Shown: one piece after another, positions 1-9,075 of the stretch
How the letters are laid out: each line of letters begins with the position of its first letter
Position numbering within the stretch: the stretch's first letter is position 1
NCBI GenBank assembly: GCA_008680965.1
Contig: NAKE01000001.1
Location: 1,302,001-1,366,000, forward strand
From: Collinsella aerofaciens
GTDB lineage: Bacteria; Actinomycetota; Coriobacteriia; Coriobacteriales; Coriobacteriaceae
Length of the DNA stretch: 64,000 nt
Direction of reading: 5' to 3'
Made by a program: the position numbers and the translations under genes
Notes under the pieces: model-generated
What the model saw: the letters and a program-made list of their open reading frames with translations, nothing else
What the model was told of the DNA's origin: nothing
Databases searched by the model: none

Positions 1-1
1 G

Positions 2-1642
2 CGTTGGGGTCACGAGCATGCGACCTTTGTTCGTCCGGTCCGCTGGATCTGCTGCCTTTTGGGCGAGGATGTTGTGCCCGTGTCGTTTGCCGACGTGACG
101 AGTGGCAACACCACGCGTGGTCATCGCGTACTTGGCCCTGGTGACCATGTGGTCGCCAGCCCCGCCGTCTACGAGCAGGTGCTCGAGGACGCCGGCGTGC
201 TTTCTGCCGAGCGTCGTCGTGAAGCCATCCTTGCCGGTATCGCCGAGGTCGAGGCTGCGCGCTCCGGTTGCCATGTCGACACGCCCAAGAAGGTCTTCGA
301 GGAGGTCATCAACCTCTGCGAGTGGCCGACGGTGCTTGTCGGTGCCTTCGATGAGGAGTTCCTCAAGGTCCCGCACGAGATCATCTGCGAGTCCATGCTC
401 ACCAACCAGCGCTACTTCCCGATCTATGACGGCGAGGGCAAGCTCACGCGTGAGTTCGTGGTCGTCTCCAACAGCAAGCCCGAGAACGCCGAGCGCGTGA
501 TCGACGGCAACGAGCGCGTCGTGCGTGCCCGTCTGGACGATGCCAAGTTCTTCTACGAGGAGGACCTGAAGATTTCCCTCGACGAGTTCCGTGAGCGTCT
601 GGCCAAGGTCGCCTTCCAGGAGAAGCTCGGTAGCGTGCTCGCCAAGTCCGAGCGTATTGAGCAGCTCGCGCTCGCCATCGCCCGCGAGGCCCATCTGGGC
701 GCCCACCTTGCCGCCGATGCCGCTCGCGCCGCTCACCTGTGCAAGGCCGACCTTGTATCCAACGCCGTCGTTGAGTTCACGAGCCAGCAGGGCGTTATGG
801 GCGGTTATTACGCTTCCGCGATGGGGGAGAACGACGAGGTCGCCCACGCCATTCGCGATCACTATCGTCCCCGCTTTGCCGGCGATGAGCTGCCCGAGGG
901 CACCGCTGGCTGCATCGTGGCCTGTGCCGACAAGCTCGATACCGTTGCGGGTATCTTTGCCATCGGCGAGCCCCCGACCGGCTCGTCCGACCCGTACGCG
1001 CTGCGTCGCGCCGCCATCGGCATCATCAACATCCTGCGCGACCGTCTGCCGATCGACCCCACGTCGCTCATCGACTTTGCGCTCGAGCTCTATAGCGAGC
1101 AGGGCATTGAGTTCGACGCCGCCGAGGTCGCCCAGCAGGTTCGTGACTTCTTCCACGGCCGTCTGGTGAGCATGGCCCGCGACGAGAAGATTCCGGCCGA
1201 CACCGTTGCCGCCGTCTCCGCGGTGCACATCATTGCCCCGTCGCTCTTCTTCGCCCGCTGCGCCGCCCTCGATGAGGCTCGCAAGAACGACGCCGAGACC
1301 TTCGACAACCTGGCAACCGCCTACGCCCGCGCGGCGCACATCTCCAAGCCCGAGCTGGGCGCGGAGTACGATCGCGCCCTGATGGGCGAGGTCGAGCTTG
1401 CGCTTGCCGATGCCTCCGAGGCCGCTCAGACCGCCGTCGACGCCGCTCTCGCCGCCGAGGATTATCCTGCCGCGTTTGCCGCTCTGGCCGCCCTGCGCGC
1501 GCCCATCGACCGTTTCTTCGACGAGGTTATGGTCATGGACAAGGACGAGCAGCTCCGCGATAATCGCCTTAAGCTGCTCAACCGCTTCGAGGCCGTTTTC
1601 TCCGGCATCGCCAACATCGGTGAGCTTGCCCGCAAAAAGTAA
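2..1642 (+). CDS. glyS: Glycine-tRNA ligase beta subunit (5' partial)
   Basis: Beta subunit of the heterotetrameric glycyl-tRNA synthetase, which charges tRNA-Gly in the cytoplasm. The frame is open from base 2, so the true start lies upstream of the window. The first visible codons encode the family segment FVRPVRWI, followed by a long helical body. The C-terminal 150 or so residues match the DALR-type anticodon-binding region and end in LLNRFEAVFSGIANIGELA. About 546 residues are present of a family length near 690. A TTG at 59 is internal and should not be used as the start. glyQ is expected just upstream. The stop is followed after 34 bp by the PPDK regulator gene, which has its own AAAGGAG ribosome site. 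Confidence 0.95.
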   Translation, partial: RWGHEHATFVRPVRWICCLLGEDVVPVSFADVTSGNTTRGHRVLGPGDHVVASPAVYEQVLEDAGVLSAERRREAILAGIAEVEAARSGCHVDTPKKVFEEVINLCEWPTVLVGAFDEEFLKVPHEIICESMLTNQRYFPIYDGEGKLTREFVVVSNSKPENAERVIDGNERVVRARLDDAKFFYEEDLKISLDEFRERLAKVAFQEKLGSVLAKSERIEQLALAIAREAHLGAHLAADAARAAHLCKADLVSNAVVEFTSQQGVMGGYYASAMGENDEVAHAIRDHYRPRFAGDELPEGTAGCIVACADKLDTVAGIFAIGEPPTGSSDPYALRRAAIGIINILRDRLPIDPTSLIDFALELYSEQGIEFDAAEVAQQVRDFFHGRLVSMARDEKIPADTVAAVSAVHIIAPSLFFARCAALDEARKNDAETFDNLATAYARAAHISKPELGAEYDRALMGEVELALADASEAAQTAVDAALAAEDYPAAFAALAALRAPIDRFFDEVMVMDKDEQLRDNRLKLLNRFEAVFSGIANIGELARKK

Positions 1643-1676
1643 GCCAGCCTGCGCATAAGCGCAAAAGGAGCCCCGC

Positions 1677-2552
1677 ATGGATTGCCCGGTCACCGCTCGT
1701 CCCACCGTAATCGTTATCTCCGACTCGCTCGGTGATACCGCTTGTGAGGTGGTGCTTGCGGCGTCCGGGCAATTTGATGAAGGGGCTTTTCATCTTTTGC
1801 GCCTGCCCAAGGTGAACTCGGTGGAGCAGGTCAAGTCGTTTGTGGGCCCGCGCGTTGATGCGGACCATCGCGATATTGCCGTGTTCCACACCATTGTCGA
1901 TCCGGCGCTTCGCGCCCGCGTGCTCGATTACCTGGGCATGCTGCATATTCGTTCGGTCGACCTGATTGGCCCGACGCTTGCCGTGCTGTCGTCGCTTATC
2001 GGTGTGCCGCCCAAGGGCGTCGCGGGTGTGATTCACAAGACCGATGACCGCTATTTCCATCGCATCGAGGCCATGGAGTATTTCGTTGAGCACGATGACG
2101 GGCGCGGCTGCGACGATCTGTCGGGGGCCGATATCGTGCTGCTGGGCGTATCGCGCACGTCCAAGACGCCGCTGTCGATGTATTTGGCCTATCAGGGTTA
2201 CAAGGTCGCCAATGTTCCTTTGGCCCATGGCATGGAGCCGCCGAAGTCAATTTACGAGGTTGACCCGATACGGTTGTTCGGCTTGGTTTCGACCGTTGGC
2301 GTCATCTCCGAGATTCGCGATAGCCGCTTGGGCGATGATTACGCCCGTGCCGTCGCCGGCTCCTATGCCGAGCCCGAGAGCGTGCGCAGCGAGCTCGAGG
2401 AAGCCCGTGCCCTCATGAAGCGCCTGGGCTGCTTTGTGGTGCGTACTGACGGCAAGGCGATCGAGGAGAGCGCCTCCGAGATCATCGCTCACCTCGAAGA
2501 GATTCAAGAGGCAAGAGCCCGCCGCGCCGCCCGCCGCGCTCAACAAAGCTAG
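1677..2552 (+). CDS. Pyruvate, phosphate dikinase regulatory protein (DUF299 kinase/pyrophosphorylase)
   Basis: Bifunctional regulator of the DUF299 family. Family members inactivate PPDK by ADP-dependent phosphorylation of a threonine near the catalytic histidine, and reactivate it by Pi-dependent dephosphorylation that yields pyrophosphate. The 291 residues fit the family length. The start segment VIVISDSLGDTA is typical, and the P-loop-like motif GVSRTSKTP is at residues 157-165, followed by the conserved YLAYQGYKVANVPL. ATG 1677 has an AAAGGAG site just upstream. The next gene on the same strand is ppdK, its expected substrate, 266 bp downstream. The PEP synthase version of the family is an alternative, but the neighbour argues for PPDK. 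Confidence 0.93.
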   Translation: MDCPVTARPTVIVISDSLGDTACEVVLAASGQFDEGAFHLLRLPKVNSVEQVKSFVGPRVDADHRDIAVFHTIVDPALRARVLDYLGMLHIRSVDLIGPTLAVLSSLIGVPPKGVAGVIHKTDDRYFHRIEAMEYFVEHDDGRGCDDLSGADIVLLGVSRTSKTPLSMYLAYQGYKVANVPLAHGMEPPKSIYEVDPIRLFGLVSTVGVISEIRDSRLGDDYARAVAGSYAEPESVRSELEEARALMKRLGCFVVRTDGKAIEESASEIIAHLEEIQEARARRAARRAQQS

Positions 2553-2599
2553 CTAATTGGGTTAGCTAAAATTACCTGATATTGATAAAGCGATTTAGC

Positions 2600-2818
2600 A
2601 AATAACCTGCATATGACCTGCGAGTTTCTTATAGTGGTATCTTCATAAGGTAACCACCTTTACCTACCGTTTACCGCTAGTTTTAGCACGTTTACCAAAC
2701 CGCGTATCCTCTGCTCAAGCCCGTTCAAAACCCGCCGTATAGTTCCCTCACGGCCCGCATCCGGCGGGCCGATTCGTTACCACGGTCGCGCGCGAGAGCG
2801 CATGGAAGGGGAAGTATC
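2600..2818 (+). promoter_or_regulatory. Upstream region of ppdK with phased TTTACC repeats
   Basis: AT-richer 266-bp gap before ppdK. The hexamer TTTACC occurs at 2659-2664, 2670-2675 and 2691-2696, spaced 11 and 21 bp apart (one and two helical turns), with an inverted GGTAA at 2649-2653. A TATAGT hexamer at 2738-2743 could be a -10 box with a poor -35, which would place the repeats at about -90 to -55, an activator-like position. A second TATAGT is at 2630-2635. A 7-bp GC hairpin (2752-2758 with 2764-2770) lies between the putative start of transcription and the GTG start. The promoter and operator roles are inferred. Confidence 0.35.
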
Positions 2819-5569
2819 GTGAGCGATTGCAAGAGGGTTTACCGTTTTGGAACCGATGCCCAGGGCACTTGTGTCACCGAAGGCGACAAGTCCATGAACT
2901 TCGTGCTTGGCGGCAAAGGCGCTAATCTTGCCGAGATGAGCCGTATCGGCCTGCCGGTTCCCGGTGGCTTTACCATTACCTGCCAGACCTGCGTCGAGTA
3001 CTCTGGTGCCGGCAACGTCTGGCCCGAAGGCGCGCTCGACGAGATCGTTGCCGCCGAGGCCGACCTCGAGGCCCGCTGCGGCAAGAAGCTCGGCGACGCC
3101 CGTGACCCGCTGCTCGTGTCGGTGCGCTCGGGCGCTCCGTTCTCTATGCCCGGCATGATGGACACGGTCCTCAACCTGGGCCTCAACGACGACTCCGTTC
3201 AGGGCCTTATCGCCCAGACGCAGAACCCGCGCTTTGCCTGGGACAGCTATCGTCGCTTTATCCAGATGTTCTCCAACGTCGTCATGGGTGTCGATGCCGA
3301 CTTGTTCGAGAATGCCCTGACCCAGGCCCGCCTGGTCGCCGGCGTTCGCGTCGACTCCGAGCTTTCGGCCGAGGACCTGCAGGAGCTCGTTGAGACCTTT
3401 AAGGGCATTTTCTCCGACAACGTTGAGGCCGCTCTGTACCCCGAGCTCGAGGTCGCGGACGGCAAGCCCGTCTTCCCGCGCGATCCGGAGCTCCAGCTGC
3501 GCCTTGCTATCCAGGCCGTCTTTGGTAGCTGGATGAACGAGCGCGCCTGCATCTACCGCAAGCAGCACGGCATTTCCGATGACCTTGGTACCGCCGTTAA
3601 CGTCCAGGCTATGGCCTTTGGCAATAAGGGCGAGACCTCGGCGACCGGCGTCGCCTTTACGCGCAACCCGGCCGACGGCACCAAGGAGTTCTACGGTGAC
3701 TTTTTGGTTAACGCCCAGGGCGAGGACGTTGTCGCCGGCATCCGCAACACCGAGCCCATCGCCGACCTCAAGACCACCCCGGGCCTCGAGTCCGCAGGTG
3801 AGGAGCTTGAGCGTGTCTTCCTGACGCTTGAGGATCACTATCGCGATATGTGCGACATCGAGTTTACCATCGAGCAGGGCAAGCTCTGGATGCTCCAGAC
3901 CCGCGTGGGCAAGCGTACCGCAACCGCCGCTCTGCGCATCGCTATCGAGATGGTCGAGGAAGGCCTTATCACCCGTGAGGAGGCCGTGAGCCGCATCGAC
4001 CCCGCGCAGCTCGACCAGCTCCTGCATCCGCAGTTCGATGCCTGCAAAAAGTACGAGGCCCTGGCCAGCGGTCTGAACGCCAGCCCTGGCGCAGCCGTGG
4101 GCGAGATCGTGTTTTCGAGCGACGATGCCGTCGCGCGCGCCAACGAGGGCCACAAGGTCATTCTGGTCCGCTGGGAGACCAACCCCGACGACCTGAAGGG
4201 CATGGTCGCCGCCGAGGGTATCTTGACGAGCCATGGTGGCAAGACGAGCCACGCCGCCGTTATCGCCCGTGGCATGGGTACTCCCTGTGTCTGCGGTGTC
4301 GAGCGTTTCCATATCGACGCTGCCGAGAAGGTCGTACGCATCGAAGGCAGCGATCGTGTGCTGCACGAAGGCGATGTCATCTCCATCGACGGCACCCAGG
4401 GTATCGTCGTCGATGGCGCTGTCGATTTGGTCTCCGCCGAGCTCACCGGCGACCTGGACACCATCCTGTCCTGGGCCGACGAGATTCGTCTGGACGAGAC
4501 CGGCGGTCACGCCAATCATGTGCGCGTCAACGCCGACAACCCCGAGGATGCCGCGCTCGCCCTCGAGTTTGGCGCCGAGGCCATTGGCCTGTGCCGCACC
4601 GAGCATATGTTCCTGGGTGACCGCAAGAACATCATCCAGAGCTTTATCCTGTCCGACGACGATGCCGTGAAGCAGCAGGCCCTGGCCGACCTGCTCAAGG
4701 TTCAGACCGAGGACTTCCTGGCTATGTTCAAGACCATGTCCGGTCGCGATGTGGTCGTTCGCCTGCTTGATCCGCCGCTTCATGAGTTCCTGGATAATCC
4801 TCGCGAGCTCGAGGTCGCCATCACCAAGAAGGAAGCCGCTGGCGCCAGCGAGGAAGAGCTTGCCGTCCTGCGCACCCGTCTGCGTCGTATTGACAGCATG
4901 GTCGAGTCCAATCCGATGCTCGGCCTGCGCGGTGTGCGCCTGTCCGTCGTCTTTAGCGATCTGCCGCTCATGCAGGTTCGCGCCGTGGCCACGGCTGCCG
5001 CCCGCCTTATTAAGGAGGGCGTCGACCCGCGTCCCGAGATCATGGTTCCACTCGTTTCCATCACGGCCGAGCATGTCCAGACCCGCGAGGTCATCGAGCG
5101 TGTGATCGCCGAGGTTTCCTCCGAGGAAGGCGTCGAGCTCAACATTCCCGTGGGCACGATGCTCGAGCTGCCGCGCGCCTGCATGGTCGCCGACGAGATC
5201 GCCCAGCACGCCGACTTCTTCTGCTTTGGCACCAACGACCTCACCCAGACGACCTTCGGCTTCTCTCGTGACGATGCCGAGGCCAAGTTCATCCCGCTGT
5301 ACATGCATAAGAAGATCTTGAAGGACAACCCCTTCGAGACCATTGACACGGCAGTACTCGAGCTGGTGCGCATGGCTGTCGAGAAGGGTCGCGCCACCAA
5401 TCCCGACATGCACTTTGGCGTGTGCGGCGAGCACGGCGGCGACCCCAAGTCCATCAAGGGCCTGTTTAACGTGGCCGACGTGGACTACGTGTCCTGCTCG
5501 CCCTATCGCGTACCCCTCGCGCGCCTGGCTGCCGCTCAGGCCAAGCTCGAGGCCAGGCGCTCCGCTTAA
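2819..5569 (+). CDS. ppdK: Pyruvate, phosphate dikinase
   Basis: Interconverts pyruvate + ATP + Pi with PEP + AMP + PPi. In fermenting anaerobes this serves PPi-linked glycolysis or gluconeogenesis. The 916 residues contain the ATP-grasp N-terminal half (GGKGANLAEM near residue 30, SVRSGAPFSMPGM), the swivelling phosphohistidine domain with TSHAAV (catalytic His478, regulatory Thr476), and the C-terminal TIM barrel with GTNDLTQ and catalytic Cys869 in CGEHGGDP. The protein is slightly longer than the usual 870-890. The start is GTG 2819, placed behind a GGAAGGGGA ribosome site. The regulator gene immediately upstream implies control by reversible Thr476 phosphorylation. Confidence 0.97.
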   Translation: MSDCKRVYRFGTDAQGTCVTEGDKSMNFVLGGKGANLAEMSRIGLPVPGGFTITCQTCVEYSGAGNVWPEGALDEIVAAEADLEARCGKKLGDARDPLLVSVRSGAPFSMPGMMDTVLNLGLNDDSVQGLIAQTQNPRFAWDSYRRFIQMFSNVVMGVDADLFENALTQARLVAGVRVDSELSAEDLQELVETFKGIFSDNVEAALYPELEVADGKPVFPRDPELQLRLAIQAVFGSWMNERACIYRKQHGISDDLGTAVNVQAMAFGNKGETSATGVAFTRNPADGTKEFYGDFLVNAQGEDVVAGIRNTEPIADLKTTPGLESAGEELERVFLTLEDHYRDMCDIEFTIEQGKLWMLQTRVGKRTATAALRIAIEMVEEGLITREEAVSRIDPAQLDQLLHPQFDACKKYEALASGLNASPGAAVGEIVFSSDDAVARANEGHKVILVRWETNPDDLKGMVAAEGILTSHGGKTSHAAVIARGMGTPCVCGVERFHIDAAEKVVRIEGSDRVLHEGDVISIDGTQGIVVDGAVDLVSAELTGDLDTILSWADEIRLDETGGHANHVRVNADNPEDAALALEFGAEAIGLCRTEHMFLGDRKNIIQSFILSDDDAVKQQALADLLKVQTEDFLAMFKTMSGRDVVVRLLDPPLHEFLDNPRELEVAITKKEAAGASEEELAVLRTRLRRIDSMVESNPMLGLRGVRLSVVFSDLPLMQVRAVATAAARLIKEGVDPRPEIMVPLVSITAEHVQTREVIERVIAEVSSEEGVELNIPVGTMLELPRACMVADEIAQHADFFCFGTNDLTQTTFGFSRDDAEAKFIPLYMHKKILKDNPFETIDTAVLELVRMAVEKGRATNPDMHFGVCGEHGGDPKSIKGLFNVADVDYVSCSPYRVPLARLAAAQAKLEARRSA

Positions 5570-5609
5570 CGGAGTCGCGTTCCATTTGCGCCTTTTAAGT
5601 TCCCCTTCG

Positions 5610-5645
5610 CGCCGTCGCGCCCCCTGTGGACGCGGCGGCGTTTTA
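5610..5645 (+). terminator. Rho-independent terminator of ppdK
   Basis: A 10-bp GC stem (5610-5619 with 5631-5640, one G-U pair) is followed directly by TTTTA, 40 bp after the ppdK stop. Confidence 0.8.
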
Positions 5646-5684
5646 CGTTGGTTCAATACATTGGCAACTGACGGGAGGACTGCG

Positions 5685-8492
5685 ATGAAAAACCTCACTA
5701 GGTATTTGCAACGAGCGCGTCGGGGAGCACGGATGACCCTGTGCTGGGTAGTCGTTGCGGTCACGGCGTTTTGCGGGATGCCGACAGCCGGTTTTGCCCT
5801 TCAGGATGAATTGCGCGACGAGCTCTATGGCGACGTGGTCAACCCGCTCACCATTACGGTCAACGATCGCGACTGCACGTTTGTAGATATCGATGACGGC
5901 AAGCTCGAGGGTCGTACCTCGATGTACGACAACGTCTCGTTCTACACGGCCGCCGTCAAAAAGGTGCTGCCCAACTGGGCATCGCTTGCCTATAACATCC
6001 TTGGCTATGGTGGAGGCGACGACTCCGGGGACTTTTTGTACTGGGACCACGCCGGCAAGGGCTTTGAGAAGGATTTCGGTAAGGGTCACTACATCTATCT
6101 CTATGATGCGCTTTCGGGCGGCAACGGTGAGCATTCCGATGGTGCCGACAAATCGAAGCAGAGTGGTCTGACATCTGCAAAAAGCCTCAATGCGGTCTAC
6201 GAGCGCTTGACCGACGATATCGCCGGCTGTATCGGTCACAAGCTGGAGGGCTCCGATTTCCGTAAATACGTGCCGCTCGACGGACTGTCGAAAGACACGA
6301 CTGAGCAGGACGTCATCTATGCCACCATCGCGTGCGTGGACAAGCTCGGCGGCACCTACCAGTACGATTTCAATGGCTTTGGCATCGCGTTCTATAACTT
6401 TAGAGTTCAGCAGCTCAACAGCGTGAACAAGCTTAACTGTGCGCCCGAGGACGCGCCGGGCTATTCCTTTGTCGATTCTAAGACTGAGCAGGAGCTCGTT
6501 ACCTCGGCTCTTAACGTCGGCTATGAGGACGCCTCGCAGAGCATCACGCTCGCCCGCGGTACCGAGGAGACGGTCGGCACGAGCACTTCTGAATCCGCAT
6601 CGTATTCCAAAGGCGGCTCGTGGGGCGCATCGGTGAGCCTCAAGGAGTCGCTGGGCGTGCCCGCAACAGCGAGCGAGGAGATCGAGACTTCGTTTTCGGC
6701 CGAAACCACGATGTCCCAGTTGTGGGAGGCGAGCAAGACCGAGGAACAGTCGATTACCACAACGGACAACCAGTCTGTCACCGTCAATATGACGATCCCG
6801 GCGCACACGCAGGTCAATAGCAAGCAAACGAGTTCTACCACGACGCTGTCCGAGGACTATGACCAGCCGGTGGGCGTGACGTTCGACGTGATCATCTTTA
6901 ATATGAACGGCGAGTGCTACGATGACAACGCCGCCGTGCAGGAGTTCCATACCGCCGGTTATGACCAGCGCTCGTTCTACACCACCTTTGGCGATCAGTC
7001 GACCGACGCCGTGCAGAACCTGTTCCTGCGCTCAATCGCCCATCGTGGCGACGACGGGTACGATACCACCGCCGGAAACGTGACGAGTTGGTCGTATCGC
7101 ACCAACAACCACATGGTGCGCGCCATCGATTGGAATTCGGTCCTGGCCGATCGCGAGGTGCCCTCGCGCAACGGCGGCGCCCCGCGCACGTGCAACGTGC
7201 TCAATGACATGGCCGCGACCTATCCCATGTCCATTACGGGTTCCAATCTGTCGTTTGAGTCGGTGACGGTCGATACGCAGTTGGGCACGCCGCAGCCCAT
7301 TAAGCCCATCTCCAAGATTCTCGTGTCGCTGCAGACCGATAAGACCCGAAGGCTTACGGTTGGAGACGAAGACCCCATCTCTTCCTATCGCGTGCGTGCA
7401 AGGGACGAGGACGATGTTGATTACTACGGCTTTGTGAAGTCGTCGGGCGACTGGCGCGTGGTCGATAAAAAGGGCAAGGAATGCAAGTCCGACGTCATCG
7501 AGATCCAGACCGACCCTGTCACCCACGAGCAGGTCGTGGTGGGTAAAAAGGCCGGCACCGCCTACGTAAAGTACTTTATCCCCGAGGACACCTACGTGGA
7601 CGTGAACGGGCACGTCTCGACCAATGACGAGATCGACGCCGCGGCCTACAAATATAAGGTAAGTGACGTGGCGCCCGAGCCGTTTAACGGCAGCATCAAG
7701 CTCGAGGGCTCGGCGCAGACCGTCGTCGGCGTCGAGGAGAACCTTAACGGCATCGAAGGCCTGACGGCTACGGTCTATGACACGACGGGCAAGGAAGTCG
7801 ATAGAGTCTGCAGCTGGGAGGCTCAGGAGCTCGAGAGCAAGGGCATTTCGGTCGCGACAGACGGCACGATGACCATCTCGCAACCGGGCACCTTCCATGT
7901 TCGCGCCTTTATTGACGGTGTGTATTCCGATTGGGCCGAGGTCATCGCCGCACCCGCACCGGTCGACCCGATGACGACCGTGGTCGAGACGCCGGTGAGC
8001 GTTACGCCCGCCTCCACGGGGGATTCTTCGGCAACGACGGATAGTACGGCTCCTGCCCAGGGGGAGCAGGCCGCTTCCGATGCGAACGCGGCCGAGTCTG
8101 CTCCCGCGAGCGACAATGCCGCTGCAGTGACTGACGACACCGCGCCCACTGCCGCGAAGGATGCCTCGCCGATTCCTACGGGCCTCGTTACCGTTTTGAC
8201 CGATATCTGCCGCTACGGCATCGATCACGGCCTCATCAGCACATCAAACAAGGAAGAGATGACCAAGAAGGACTTCGACATCTTAGGCATCCTGTACCTG
8301 ATGGCAGACAGCCAGGACCTGGTGCCCCAAGACGCCGAGGACGCGATGAATGAATGGGTCCATGACAACTATAATGACGAGGAGCTTGCCACCTGGAAGC
8401 AGCATGCGCTTTCGGTGCTGCTCGAATACGGCTACATCGCGCCCGGAACGACCGTGACGACCCCGACGACTGATGCTGCGGACGGCGCATAA
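5685..8492 (+). CDS. Secreted multidomain protein with an aerolysin/ETX-MTX2-like segment
   Basis: 935 residues from ATG 5685, which has a GGGAGGA site 6-8 bp upstream. The longer reading frame runs back into ppdK and is not used. Residues 1-38 form a signal peptide (twin-basic n-region, hydrophobic WVVVAVTAF core, probable cleavage after residue 38). The region around 280-410 is rich in Ser/Thr with alternating polar residues (TSTSESASYS, KTEEQSITTTDNQSVTV) and then VNMTIPAHTQVNSK, the pattern of the beta-pore-forming aerolysin/ETX-MTX2 families. Residues about 542-666 and 667-755 look like two bacterial Ig-like domains, about 756-832 is an Ala/Thr/Ser/Pro linker, and the last 100 residues are helical. 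There is no LPXTG and no membrane anchor, so it is probably released. It stands alone after the ppdK terminator. Toxin function is inferred only; an adhesin is the main alternative. Confidence 0.7.
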   Translation: MKNLTRYLQRARRGARMTLCWVVVAVTAFCGMPTAGFALQDELRDELYGDVVNPLTITVNDRDCTFVDIDDGKLEGRTSMYDNVSFYTAAVKKVLPNWASLAYNILGYGGGDDSGDFLYWDHAGKGFEKDFGKGHYIYLYDALSGGNGEHSDGADKSKQSGLTSAKSLNAVYERLTDDIAGCIGHKLEGSDFRKYVPLDGLSKDTTEQDVIYATIACVDKLGGTYQYDFNGFGIAFYNFRVQQLNSVNKLNCAPEDAPGYSFVDSKTEQELVTSALNVGYEDASQSITLARGTEETVGTSTSESASYSKGGSWGASVSLKESLGVPATASEEIETSFSAETTMSQLWEASKTEEQSITTTDNQSVTVNMTIPAHTQVNSKQTSSTTTLSEDYDQPVGVTFDVIIFNMNGECYDDNAAVQEFHTAGYDQRSFYTTFGDQSTDAVQNLFLRSIAHRGDDGYDTTAGNVTSWSYRTNNHMVRAIDWNSVLADREVPSRNGGAPRTCNVLNDMAATYPMSITGSNLSFESVTVDTQLGTPQPIKPISKILVSLQTDKTRRLTVGDEDPISSYRVRARDEDDVDYYGFVKSSGDWRVVDKKGKECKSDVIEIQTDPVTHEQVVVGKKAGTAYVKYFIPEDTYVDVNGHVSTNDEIDAAAYKYKVSDVAPEPFNGSIKLEGSAQTVVGVEENLNGIEGLTATVYDTTGKEVDRVCSWEAQELESKGISVATDGTMTISQPGTFHVRAFIDGVYSDWAEVIAAPAPVDPMTTVVETPVSVTPASTGDSSATTDSTAPAQGEQAASDANAAESAPASDNAAAVTDDTAPTAAKDASPIPTGLVTVLTDICRYGIDHGLISTSNKEEMTKKDFDILGILYLMADSQDLVPQDAEDAMNEWVHDNYNDEELATWKQHALSVLLEYGYIAPGTTVTTPTTDAADGA

Positions 8493-8543
8493 GTGCAGAA
8501 AGGGTGCGTGTTTTTGTCTTTTTGCGCACGGGCAAAATAGTTC

Positions 8544-8616
8544 TTGCAGCCAAGGTCGTGGCGTGTATACTCGAATACGTTTGTTCAACTACGTGCCGGC
8601 CAAGGTGGTACGGCAC
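8544..8616 (+). promoter_or_regulatory. Promoter and leader hairpin of rplS
   Basis: TTGCAG at 8544-8549 and TATACT at 8566-8571, 16-bp spacer, close to sigma-70 consensus. The roughly 60-nt leader contains a perfect 6-bp stem GTGCCG (8593-8598) with CGGCAC (8611-8616). L19 autoregulatory leaders are known in Firmicutes; whether this is an equivalent is untested. Confidence 0.6.
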
Positions 8617-8640
8617 CTCTAGAAGAGTAAGGAATTGCAC

Positions 8641-8982
8641 ATGGATTACATCCGCGCAATCGAGCGTCAGCAGATCCGCGAGGACATTCCTCAGGTTCGC
8701 GTCGCCGACAACGTCAAGGTTCACTACCGCATTAAGGAAGGCGACCGCGAGCGCATCCAGGTCTTCCAGGGCGACGTCATCCGCATGGCCGGCGCCGGTG
8801 CCCGCGAGACCTTCACCGTCCGCAAGATTTCCTTCGGTGTCGGTGTTGAGCGCACCTTCCCGCTTCACAGCCCCAAGATCGCCAAGCTCGAGGTCGTTCG
8901 TCATGGTCGCGTCCGTCGCGCCAAGCTGTACTACCTCCGCGACAAGGTGGGCAAGGCTGCTCGCATCCCCGAGAAGCGCTAA
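8641..8982 (+). CDS. rplS: 50S ribosomal protein L19
   Basis: Protein of the large subunit near the 30S interface. The 113 residues have the typical order: N-terminal helix, GDxVxVHYRIKEG-like strand, RIQVFQGDVI, then the C-terminal RRAKLYYLRDKVGKAARI. ATG 8641 with AAGGAA upstream is preferred to TTG 8635, which would overlap the ribosome site. The gene has its own promoter and terminator. In many genomes rplS follows trmD, but here it follows the secreted protein gene and starts a new unit, with rnhB next downstream. Confidence 0.97.
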   Translation: MDYIRAIERQQIREDIPQVRVADNVKVHYRIKEGDRERIQVFQGDVIRMAGAGARETFTVRKISFGVGVERTFPLHSPKIAKLEVVRHGRVRRAKLYYLRDKVGKAARIPEKR

Positions 8983-9014
8983 GAAGATCGCAGCGTCTGT
9001 CCACTCGTTTGGAC

Positions 9015-9048
9015 AAAAGGGTCACCTTCGGGTGGCCCTTCTTTTTAT
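9015..9048 (+). terminator. Terminator of rplS
   Basis: Stem AAGGGTCACC (9017-9026) with GGTGGCCCTT (9031-9040), TTCG tetraloop, then CTTTTTAT. Confidence 0.85.
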
Positions 9049-9075
9049 CTGATTTGCATACAAGGAGGCCCCGAT

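Noticed and set aside
2777..5764. 995-codon minus-strand open frame opposite ppdK
   Set aside because: Shadow of a high-GC coding sequence: ppdK is unmistakable on the plus strand and the antisense product resembles no family.
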